Assembly (NCBI GenBank): GCA_036873135.1 | Contig: JAPTYO010000017.1 | Span: 682,001 to 746,000 of the forward strand | Origin: Clarkia xantiana subsp. parviflora | Taxonomy: Eukaryota; Streptophyta; Magnoliopsida; Myrtales; Onagraceae | Direction: 5' to 3' | DNA: 64,000 nt | Shown here: piece by piece, positions 54,570-64,000 of the stretch | Position numbering within the stretch: position 1 is the first letter of the stretch | How the letters are laid out: the number at the start of each line of letters is the position of its first letter | The notes under the pieces: generated by a model | What the model saw: the letters and a program-made list of their open reading frames with translations, nothing else | Told to the model about the DNA's origin: nothing | The model's database searches: none | Translations under genes and position numbers: made by a program

Positions 54570-56150
54570 ATAGAAGAAGTTGAAGATGACTGACGTACAT
54601 CATCGCCCGGAGGGCAACCTCCTCACCAAGTAGCGCGGCCACATGACAAGACGAAAAACCAGCAAAGTCGCCACGGCCATTGATATCAAAGAAAGGGTCT
54701 AAAGCATATATCCTCGAAACGAGATCTCCACCAAACTAAAATAGCATGTCCCGGCATTTCGCCGCGACATCCTTCTCAAACCAAGGAGATGACTCGTACT
54801 CCAAATGCTCGTTCGCAGCAACATCCGCATGCCCTTCCTAATTGCAAAGATGGGCGACCTCGACTTCAAGGGAGGCAATGCGACTTCCAAACAGGGCCAT
54901 ATCAGAATCACAGTAATACACCTTACTTCTAAAGGCATCCGTGTCCCCAGACTTCTTCAACTCAACTTGCCGAAGCCGAACCTTCTCGACAAGCTCGACA
55001 ACAAATGAGGACATGTTCACCATGTCGGCGACCACCTATAAACAAAGATCAAGCATCAAAGAAAGAAGATAGCATATATATATATATATATATACAAAAG
55101 AAGGTGAATACACCTACGTGGGCATATCAAGATAACGCCTCTCGAACATAGCAACCATCGGGAACATATCTACGATCGCACGGATAAACAAAGGCATTTA
55201 GCATGCGCACATTAACTTCGGGGAGCCCGAAGAGTACACAGATGATCAAAGTGATAACTTGCAGCAGAGGCGTAAGGCCTCAACACCATGCCTAAACGTC
55301 ACCCACGAGGGTACGAATTAAGTCCTCCAAGGACAACATGGAAGTACATATGCGACCTACATGTCAACACATGAATAATGCATAGCACATATATATGATG
55401 AAGTAAAAGAAAGAAAGGGTACCTCCGAGATGCATCCTTGAGATGGGAGCTGGAAGGTCAGATATGATACCCCCTTCAGGGACAACTCCTTCCTCCACTT
55501 CAGGAACCTTGCCTTTTCGCTTGCAAGTGCCGGAGGAACAATAACCTTCTCTTTATAGCAAGAAGGAGTCTTGGAAGAATTGTTAACATTAATAACCTTC
55601 CTCTTCATGACAGAGGGATCCATCAAGGATCCACCCTCGAAGGCAGTTTCTTTAGCTTCAGCATAGAACGAGCCTTACTTACCTAGAAGATTGAAGCAAA
55701 TACAAAGAGGATAATATGAAAGTAATCATGAAAGGAGGACTCGAGGAACGTCTCCTTGGGGCGCCTTCCTCTTTAAAGATGAGGTAACACCTCGGGTGAA
55801 ACCGCCCACCTATGACTATGAGATTTTTTCAGCAATCCAACCCGCAGTGAAAAAGGGGAAAAGAATATGAAAATAAGAAAATTGATGGTATACCTTGAGG
55901 GGGAACAGTGACGTCTCCCACCTTGTAATTATGATAATGATCAAAGGGATATACGTCCTCATCAATATAGCTCAACCCTGTCATGTCTAAGCAGCTAACG
56001 CCGCGTCAAATCATCGCTAAACCTCGAATCAGACAAGGTCTCGGAGCCCGACCTCACTCCGGAGGAAATCCCCAGGCCAGTCTCTAATGAGTTGCCTAAC
56101 TCAGAATCAGACACTATCTCTAGTTCACCGACTCAGATCTAACAAAGAGT
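54570..56150 (-). pseudogene. Antisense gene remnant of element C
   Basis: Minus strand, opposite to C. The last exon starts near 55035 with VADMVNMSSFVVELVEK, as in A (MSDMVNMSSLVLELSDEK) and D. It continues through a coiled-coil-like stretch with frameshifts and stops to the conserved block LVSRIYALDPFF...DFAGF...HVAAL (about 54720-54640), which matches the YALVPNLCF...YSKFATVHVATL region in B. An upstream exon near 55530-55430 (VPPALASEKARF) is recognisable. The AT run 55074-55094 lies in the intervening intron. Non-functional. Confidence 0.6.
55074..55094. repeat. (AT)n microsatellite
   Basis: ATATATAT run of about 20 bp in the presumed last intron of the C antisense gene. Confidence 0.85.
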
Positions 56151-58505
56151 GCAATGATGCCAAGGCATAGACGAACAAATCCGCACCTAAGTGCTGAATT
56201 TCCCAAAATTTTGTACTACGAGCAATCTACAACATGAAGAGAAGACTTGTCAGCGCTTATAAAAATTTCAAAGCCGTTCTCCCAACAAACGACTAATACA
56301 TCTATATCGGAGGCAATACACCTCCCACGTCCATTATAGAGGCAACGTACCTCCTATACTCAAGAAGGGGGTAGCACACCTCCTACGTTCACTATAAGGA
56401 GTTACACACCTTCAACATCTACTATGGAGGCAATACACCTCCCACGTTCATTATAGAGGAAACGTACCTCCTATACTCAAGAATGGGGTAGCACACCTCC
56501 TACGTTCACTATAAGGAGCTACACACCTTCAACATCCACTATGGAGGCAATACACCTCTCACGTCCATTATAGAGACAACGTACCTCCTATACTAGTGAG
56601 GAGCGTAGCACACTTCATACGTTCATCCTAAGGAGTTACATACCTTATACACATACTACGGGGGCAACGTGCCACCTACATCCATTACATACAAGATACG
56701 TATCGACATGCTATAAGAAGCAACACACAAGGGTCAACACCCGCTACATACCGAAGGGTACTATGTCTACCGCAAAGGCGTCACGCCACTTATATATCAC
56801 AAGGAGCGACCTGTACATAGTTCGACATCAAATGTCTCAAACAACCATTACGCCTACTTCAGGGGCAATGACGAAAAGGGTTACTCCCCGTGTTGATGAT
56901 CACTATGCCTACTTTGGGGGCAATATGGTATCACTATTATGTGACAAGCAAGAAGGGTTGACACCTATACCTATAATGCTAACGCCACTAACAAGGCAAA
57001 TCTATATTTTTCGATCTTATAATCACAGGTTATACATAGGCGTTTCACACGACGCCATTAACACAAGGCGTGCCACACAATGCTATCGACGCGAGACTCA
57101 ACACCTCACGTCTACATTAATTAAGCTCATCTCAAGGTAAAATATCTACACATCAACAACACGGTTGTCAAGGCATACACAAGCCAACCAATTCAAGAGA
57201 CAACCCGAGCAAAAAAAGACAACAGCCATACTTGAAGGAGCTCAAATTTTTTTTAGCCAAGATATTCACTCGTAAAATCGATACAAAGGTAACCCCTTTT
57301 AACTCACAGGCGTTCGTTTTCACCAAACGCTAATGTTTTAATAAGCACATACGAATATATACATGATTGATATATATGCTCCTAGTTGCACTAATACGCA
57401 TGTTTTATTACATATTTAGGCACAAGTCCATGTTCGGCATGTATGCATTTACTTGCACAATTACTCTTACCTCATTACATGTCTAGACACATGTCCATGT
57501 TGATACATACACACACACACTCACTTGTGCTAACGCCCGCGCATCATTACACTCTTAGATATATGTTCTTATTGAGCACACATATCCACTGATATTAATG
57601 ATCATATTTTATCACCATTAGACATATACATGCTTGCACTTAACATATATTCACTTAGTCACATCAATGTTGACATATCACTACATGCTTAGACATAAGC
57701 TCATCATTTGCATGTATGCATCCAAATGCATCACTACTAGTGTTTATCCAGCACTTGGAATTTTTTCCATGATCATTGCATATAGGCATCCAAATGCATC
57801 ACTACTAGTGTTTATGCAACACTTAGAATGTTTTCCCATGCTATTACATGTATCATATGTGCATTCCTACGCATCAACTCTAGTGTTTGTTCAAAACTTA
57901 GAATTTTTTCATGACAATTGACACACATGTATGTATTGCATGGAATGTCAATATTTTGGATACATACTTAGGAGCATCTTCCTCATGTTGCATTGTTGAT
58001 ACATGTGCACTCATCCATGCCAATGCTCATATTTTTACAAAGCGTTTATGCACCTATGTCTTGCACAACACCATGTATGCACCTGTGTTATACAAAATGC
58101 TTCATTACACGCCTAGCAGATCCCTCCACACATTGCCTGATTACTACATGCGCACTCACTCACATTGATATACATATTTTTTACTAAGTCTTTTACATAC
58201 ATCCATGATAGCACCTACGTTGTGCACCGCACTACATTACATGATAACACATACATCCATATAGGCATATACACTTATATAAGCATATGATTATACACTT
58301 GTGACTTACCAAGCACTTGTGCATGTTTTTGTATCTATGATTTCAGTAAGTTTCACAGGTAGACATCTCTACAATAAAAGGGACAGACGTTGGGCAATAA
58401 GCAACGACAAAAACAAACTCAGTAAAAAGGTAATATATCGCCTAAGGTCACAACTCGGGTTTAAATCCAATCAAAAATAGAGTCAATGAAGGGTTACACC
58501 ATTTC
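56151..58505. repeat. Upstream region of the C antisense gene, repeat-rich
   Basis: 56290-56640: a roughly 123-bp unit (GGAGGCAATACACCTCCCACGTCCATTATAGAGG...) in about three copies, then looser GGGGCAAC-type repeats to 56930. 57700-57920: a roughly 65-bp unit (CATCACTACTAGTGTTTAT...CACTTAGAATTTTTTCCATG) in three copies. 57400-58300: many TTACATG/CACATG words. No credible gene. Confidence 0.65.
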
Positions 58506-58521
58506 TTGACTCGGGGGCAAA
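58506..58521 (+). other. Polypurine tract of element C
   Basis: TTGACTCGGGGGCAAA abuts the 3' LTR. Shared core with A, B and D. Confidence 0.8.
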
Positions 58522-59129
58522 TGATGGATATACACCCAGTTGGACCTTATTTGGGCTCACCAATATTACGAACACTGACCCTAAACACGGTTAGAAACCA
58601 AAACTTTAAAAAACAGACACCCCGATGTGAAAACCCCCGAACGGACCAATCCGACACCAAGGGCCGGACTAATCTGGACGGCGGGGCCGACGTGCTCCAG
58701 CAGTTGGCCCTGACGTTCGGGTGACCTATACCCGACCTACGGTCACCCCAAATTTCCAACGTCCGCACACCAGATTTATGCACTCCCGACATACGGGCAT
58801 ACCCTTTCTCCCTATCCTATAGAGAATATTTCGCGGACCCTACCTCTTTCGGCGGGCCCTTCGTGGCCTAATTCACAAACTCTATAAATACCACCCCACA
58901 TTCTTTATCCAAGGTAATTGAATCCTGAATGCTCTGACCTCTCTCTACTTTATCTCTCTAGAAACCGAGCTCTTACTTAAGCATCAGAGAGGGTTCACCC
59001 GAAACCACCCCCTTTCGGCGCAATCCTTTTTGCAGCTCTACGGGAGCATAAGGAGAAGGCGAGCACATTCACGGATAAAGACCTCGAAGGCACACTCTAT
59101 GGATGAACCTCGATGGGCTTAATCCAACA
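58522..59129 (+). repeat. Element C 3' LTR
   Basis: TGATGGATATACACCC...GCTTAATCCAACA, 608 bp, uninterrupted. It aligns with 26452-26669 joined to 45241-45630. TATA box 58883-58890; GCATCAGAGAGGGTTC near 58980. Confidence 0.92.
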
Positions 59130-60708
59130 CTCGACACTCGGCTTTTGGCACTTGGCACTCGACACTTGGCACTTGGCGCTCGACACTTGGCACTTTGCAC
59201 TTGGCACTCGACACTTGTTATGATGTTATCTTGACTAATAAAGACGTTAGTTTATACCGTATCTTAGTCCACTTTCACGCGACGTTGGGGCAAGACGCTT
59301 CTTGGTAAGTTTGGGGCGTTTTTCCATCCATCACTCGGGCACACCCTTCTTAAAGTTGCTCCTGGGCTTTCCGTTGCTATTATTGTACTTACGCTGCGGT
59401 GCTACTACACCTCGACCTTGTTATTCCAAGGGGCGGGACATAGGTCATGTAAAACGCTTTGTAGTTTTTACCGTCTCTTGAACCATTTCAAGGCGACGTT
59501 GTCACAGGACACTACTTGTTAAATTTGGTGCGTTTTTCCATCCGTTAATCGAGAACACCTCTCGTAACGTTGTTGCAAGACTTTCCGTGGATGTTCCAGT
59601 ACTTACCTTGCGATACTACTGCCCCTCTGCTTGGTTACACCAAGTGGTTTCACAAGACCGTATTCGTACGACTTGCAGTTTTTTTGTCTCTTGGTCCATT
59701 TCAAGGCGACGTTGTGGCAAGACACGACTTGCTAATTTGGATATGTTTTGTTATCACTATTTTCTCATTTGCAATATAGCATTGTACAAGACTCAACTTG
59801 TCAGTTTGGATGAGTTTTATATAGTGCGTATAGCAGCGACTGCAGGATGCCTCCTGGTCGATTTGTAGAGGAACACTACTGGACATTAATAGTACGCAGT
59901 AGGTTGACATACGGTTGATTTGTAGAGGAACACTACCGGACTTTAATAGTACACAGTAGGTTGACATGCGGATGCCTTCTTGTCCGGGTCCTATCATGTT
60001 TGGAATGATGGTCCCCGGAAGGGGGGTGCCATACCTCGTAGTAAACATGGAGATGCCTTCGATAGAGGATTTCACACCATGTCGGGGAATCCCAGGAAGG
60101 GGATGCTACGCCCGGCTTTGAACATGGGGATGCCTCTGATAGAGGATATCACACCATGGTGGGGAGTCCCAGGAAGGGGATGCTACGCCCGGCTTTGAAC
60201 ATGGGGATGCCTCTGATAGAGGATATCACGCCATGTGGGGTGATCATCCCCTAATATATGTGGCCTTAACCTTGGGAGAATACCAAGGTGCAGTATGATG
60301 TCGATGATGTTCATAGTAGATGTCGATATAGATATAGAGCGTTTGCATGCTTGTTGTTGATGTCGATAATATATATGTTGGCATTTTAAAGTATAGGCCG
60401 ATTGTTGTACTTAGCATAATAGCTTGTATTGTTGATGCAAATAGTATGCGTATAGTCTGCTACTTGGCGTGATTCCAGAGTAGGGTGTATGATGTAGTAA
60501 TGTACCTACGAAAATACATTAACTTCATTAGCTTCATTGCTTATATACAATTCTTGCAGGAATGTGTCAACTGATCACCCATTCCAAAATGATGTAAAGA
60601 TAGTGCGCATAACTAGACTAGGATGATTCATGGAAATAGTCTAAAAATAATTTGTAGGTAGATAAGCAAAAAAATACAAGTATAATGGAAGGGAGTTGTT
60701 CATCTCCT
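59130..60708. repeat. Element D repeat spacer, second part
   Basis: 59130-59220 continues the CACTTGGCACTCGACA array broken by C. 59250-59770 holds diverged GACGTTGT-GCAAGACACTACTTG units. 59990-60240 holds about three units of GGGGATGCCTCTGATAGAGGATATCAC...CCAGGAAGGGGATGCTACGCC. 60250-60708 is AT-rich and without recognised content. No gene. Confidence 0.75.
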
Positions 60709-62130
60709 TCATGGTCGGCTCGATGCCGGTGTCTGGTGGTTGCGCGCGACGCACTTACGCAACGCCCCAAAAGCGATCATTTCTTCAATTTCGAGCCTCA
60801 GTATGATGAAAGCATTGGCTGTGTCCCCACGTTTTATGGAACTTGCACCAATGTGTGACATTGGTTCCGAGGAAAGCATGCGGATACTCGGGAAAGGTAA
60901 TATGTTCTGCAGGATGTTGATGTACAACTCTTCCACCTCTATGTTCAGAGGAGTAAAAGCATATTCCGCGCCATCGAGTGCGTTCCTGCTTGTAGATTTT
61001 TCTGCGCACACTTCACCCTCGCATGTCGGAGATAAGTTCCAACCCAACTCCAACTCACAGGACACTGCTGTTTCAAGCTTGTCCTTCAGATCCGCCAACG
61101 TACTGGTAGTTCGCCAACCATAAATTCTTCCAAGGAGGAAAGAGGCAGCATTCAGGTTCATAAAAAATGCATTGATCATGTCCCCCTTTGACGCCCTTTC
61201 CAAGGCCGCATTGTACGCAAACCTCTTGAAGTAACTCATGATAGTTTCTCTGATACCTTGTTTGACGTCCCAAAAACTTTGAAGTGTTGGAACGAAATAT
61301 TGGTTGGCCAAACATACAGGCATTGACACTTGTTCGGGCCTGCTCTTATCATCACACTTGGTGATTTCTCCTTCAGCTATGTTCATTCCAACCATCGCAA
61401 CGGTGTGGTGTTGTTTACTCCAAAGAGCATTGACGTAGAATTTGCGCGCGGATGTCTGGTCACCCAAAACTTCGCCTATTCCATTCTTTGTCGGAAATTT
61501 CATCTTTTGATGAACGGATGAAGGCACAATTTCATACGGGTTGATGGTTGTTCTACCCATAATTCCATTGTACGCACCCAAGGCTTCGACTACGACGAAG
61601 GTTACATTGACATTCAAAGTCGTCCATCCCTCTCCCATTGTCACTGGAAGAGTGATTACTCCCACCGGATATGTTGCTGCGCCTGCAAAGCTTACCAACG
61701 GGAAGCTTCCAGGTGTTAGATTTGTTCTTGATTTCCCCAGTTGTTCTAACACATTGACGTGCAGAATGTCAGCAGCACTGCCTCGTCAACCAAGATTCTT
61801 TTGACATCGTATCCTACTATTTCCACGGTAATTACCAAGGCATCATCATGAGGATAGACTATGTGTTTCATGTCCAACCTGGAGAACTGTAGACATCTCT
61901 GGCATTTGAAACATGCCCCCTGCAGCTGGTCCTCCATGTATGACACTTATCACACCTCGTTTGGCAGGAGGTGGATTGTCGTGGACCTTCTCCTTACCCT
62001 TGTTCTTTGCCGAGGGTTCACCTTGGGCTTTCTTTGGGGGGTTGCCCCCTTGATCCACATAGTGCTTTAGCTCTCCCTTCAGGACGATGTTGTTTACGCA
62101 CATTTTCAAACTGATGCATGTATTGGTATC
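60709..62130 (-). pseudogene. Element D protease-gag2
   Basis: Minus strand. The linker NPPPAKRGVISVIHGG (about 61990-61940) is followed by protease with HIVYPHDDALVITVE and ILVDE. A 1-nt deletion at the active site (about 61790) shifts the frame. From 61752 to 60709 one open frame of 347 codons carries the rest of protease (SFAGAATYPVGVITLP, NGIMGRTTINPYEIVPS, GEVLGDQ) directly fused to gag2 (LQSFWDVKQ, MSYFKRFAYNAALE, NAFFMNLNAASF, ELGW, YAFTPLNIEVEELY). The knuckle HWCKFHKTWGH lies in a shifted frame near 60860. This is the clearest evidence that protease and gag2 are one polyprotein segment. Confidence 0.82.
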
Positions 62131-63740
62131 GTGTTCTTACACCTCGTGGTTTTCACACCACTTTTCCATGTCTTTTCCCAACTGGCCAGTATGATAGTTG
62201 TTGGGCTCTCGCCACATGTTGTTCTCTTTCATTTCCTTGAGAATGACAGATAGTGGTGCATTTAGGGGAATATAGTCTATGTTGTTAACATCCTTAGGCA
62301 TTTGGAACTCGCCCTGATGTGGTCTTTTAAATTGAGGTTGAGGCTGCCACTGCTTGTTTTGTTGATTCCCCTAGGATTGCTTTGCAGATCCAGGCTTTTT
62401 GTTGTCTTTAGCACGTGAAGCGCTTATCTTAGCCTTGTTGTTTGCCCTGAACCTTTCGAGGTCCACGTATTCTTTCACTCTTGATGTTAACTCTTCTAGA
62501 GTTTCAGCGGGGCGCTTGGACATTTTTTCCGCAATAGAGTACCCTCAACGTCCCATGTTTCGAATGAAGAAATGTTCTGGTTAAAGCGAATGTAATAGTC
62601 CGCCAAAGATTCGTCAAACTCCTAACGTACATCAACTAACGCGCCTAGCCCCTTCAAGAGCTTACTCTCTCCCATATACCTTTGAATAAACTTTGACTTC
62701 AAGTATGGCCAATAGTACACGCTATCGCGCGGGAGTGAAAAGAACCAATGCGCTACAGGTCCTACCAAGGTTTGCGGGAATGTCATGGCCAAGTGGTGTG
62801 GATTGGTAGTTCTACCCAGGAGAGAAGCTTCGTGTTGCTTCATGTGCTCTATCGGGTCTTCTTTCCCCCTGCACTTCTAAATCTTGACATTGTATAGTGC
62901 GTCTGGCACTTGACTGTGCACCAACTCATGAGTAAAGGGGTGGGAAGCATTCTCAGCTAAAACATGTATGACCTTCATGTTTGCCTGCTTCATCTTTTGC
63001 TCTATCAGAGCTTCCAATCCTTTTGCTGTCAGTCCTGTGATTGGGACGTCCTCCTCCCTTACTGGCATTCCCCTGCCCATGTTATGATAAGCAGGATTGT
63101 GGTGTTCCTAACTCACTCCATAGAAAGAACTTTCTTTCTAATTGTTGCTGGGGGAATAAGGATGGTTGTCTCTAAGAATCTCCTTGTTGTTGCGTGCCAA
63201 CATATGGTGTGTAAGAGCGCGACACTTCCTCCCTTGCATTGTAGTACCGGTGGCAGTGAAGTACTGTGTTCCATCATTCGGTAGAGTTTCATGTCGAGTA
63301 GTGTTGTGGACATTGCTCTCTGTGGCAGTTGTTGCCTGTAAGCTGGAGGTGGCAGTGGTGGTGGAGGTGGCTGTGCGTACCCCTGATTCCTTAATGCTTC
63401 CCTGAATGCCAGATGCGACTGTCGACGCAGTCTGCGACCCTCCACGTTGGTATTGGGGCTCCATGTCGGGCATCCCGTACGGGTGCTCCTGAGCCCTAGG
63501 TATTGTATTCTCAAAACCAGGCGGCGGTGCATTGGCTTGAGTCTTATGTGCTTGCTGCTCGTGCTGCGCCGGGTGCGCCTCTGAGGTAAGGATTGAAGAG
63601 GCTGTGGTCGTGGCCTCTGGAATGTGCGAAGGACCAGGCTGGAACTTCTTTTGTGGTGCTTGTCCGCTTTTTCCCTCGGTAGGGATTTTATTTTGGCGCC
63701 CCGGGCCCCTTTTGATGGGAGGTTGAGTACTGCTCGTCAT
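62131..63740 (-). pseudogene. Element D gag
   Basis: ATG 63740-63738 (MTSSTQPPIKRGPG), after the PBS. The Gln/Thr/Ser-rich N-terminus is open to 63138, followed by frameshifts. Capsid blocks are at 63080-62877 (LEALIEQKMKQAN, HPFTHELVHSQVPDALYNV) and 62843-62622 (HWFFSLPRDSVYYW, FIQRYMGESKLLKG). Decayed DESLADYYIRFNQN and LERFRANNKA segments follow to about 62400. The knuckle region (about 62165-62120) has a stop (WCENHEV*EHDTNTC). About half of the frame is broken. Confidence 0.78.
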
Positions 63741-63791
63741 AACTTGTGTACTTAGCAGCTTTTGTGTTCGGATCTCGCGAACGCTGCCAAA

Positions 63792-64000
63792 TGTTTCGAC
63801 CTGACCAGCGGAAGATAACGGGTTGTCGAATGTACGGGTTTTGTGTTGTGCAAAGTTTTCAAGTCTGCGGTGTCTCCTCCGCGCTTCCTTTCCAAACTTG
63901 CACACGAGGCACTAACTAGGACGCGAAGAGGGGGGGTGGTGCTAGTTGAACCCTCTCTGATGCTTCAATGAGAATCTAGAGAGATAAATCTACAGAGAAG
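63792..64000 (-). repeat. Element D 5' LTR, cut by window end
   Basis: TGTTTCGACCTGACCAGCGG... matches 19972 onward. A degenerate PBS (TTTGGCAGCGTTCGCGAG on the minus strand, TGGCGCC changed to TGGCAGC) lies at 63772-63789. Confidence 0.85.

Larger units (their letters stand above)
26452..59129 (+). mobile_element. Element C: gypsy-like element nested in D, strongly decayed
   Basis: C reads on the plus strand. The 5' LTR is 26452-26669 plus 45241-about 45630, split by element B, and the 3' LTR is 58522-59129. Flanks are CTCGG (26447-26451) and CTCGA (59130-59134), a target duplication with one mismatch. The interior keeps a protease fragment, a copia insertion, the spacer repeats, traces of the antisense gene on the minus strand and the shared PPT. 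The PBS and most of gag are missing, so the copy is far more degraded than the older D that contains it. Confidence 0.85.
19972..64000 (-). mobile_element. Element D: outermost nested gypsy-like element, right end outside window
   Basis: D reads on the minus strand. Its 3' LTR is at 19972-20563 and its 5' LTR starts at 63792 and runs off the window. D sequence is 19972-26451 plus 59130-64000; everything between is the inserted element C with B inside it. In D order: 5' LTR, PBS, gag (63740-62131), protease-gag2 (about 62130-60709), tandem-repeat spacer, the antisense gene on the plus strand (23618-25984), PPT and 3' LTR. No RT or integrase is visible. The left flank is ATAAT; its duplicate would be beyond 64000. 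Confidence 0.88.

Overview
This window is a piece of a flowering-plant nuclear genome. The evidence is LTR retrotransposons of plant type, spliceosomal introns, and one host gene whose reading frame closely resembles the angiosperm ankyrin/PGG membrane protein ITN1. Nothing bacterial or organellar was seen. Apart from the host gene, almost everything recognisable is Ty3/gypsy (Tat-like) retrotransposon sequence, plus one Ty1/copia fragment and one foldback DNA element present in two duplicated copies.

Layout. (1) 1-3561: element F (+), with partial 5' LTR, PBS, and gag-protease-RT with stop codons; it is cut off inside RT. (2) 3562-5383: element G (-), a truncated gag and an LTR, joined head to head with F. 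(3) 5384-15858: element A (+), a complete element in the G LTR with a perfect CTTAA target-site duplication. (4) 15864-19971: end of the G LTR, then an ITN1-like gene (four exons, 16493-19613) carrying one nonsense codon. (5) 19972 to beyond 64000: three nested elements. D (-) is outermost, C (+, 26452-59129) lies inside D, and B (-, 26670-45235, TSD CCGAC) lies inside the 5' LTR of C. C also holds a 3' half of a copia element (47014 to about 50110). Part of B (31506-38255) is tandemly duplicated as 38256-44925, and each copy carries a foldback element with 9-bp target duplications inside gag-PR.

The main biological signal is a shared, unusual architecture in A, B and D, with traces in C. The sense strand encodes gag, then an aspartic protease, then a second gag-like module (helical capsid part plus a CX2HX4HX4C knuckle) where RT, RNase H and integrase would be expected. 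None of these four elements has a visible RT or integrase of its own. The opposite strand of each carries a multi-exon gene for a protein with a putative gypsy-type transposase domain (Transposase_28-like) and a coiled-coil C-terminal exon. Its introns sit at the same positions and phases in the different families. A tandem-repeat spacer separates the two converging units. All four also share a PPT (TTGACTCGGGGGCA) and an LTR motif (GCATCGGAGAGGG). I infer a lineage of non-autonomous elements with a conserved passenger gene, mobilised in trans by a relative that encodes RT and integrase.

Limits: all calls come from reading the sequence and supplied translations. Domain names rest on motif recognition, exon borders were chosen by GT-AG and alignment between copies, and no database search was run.
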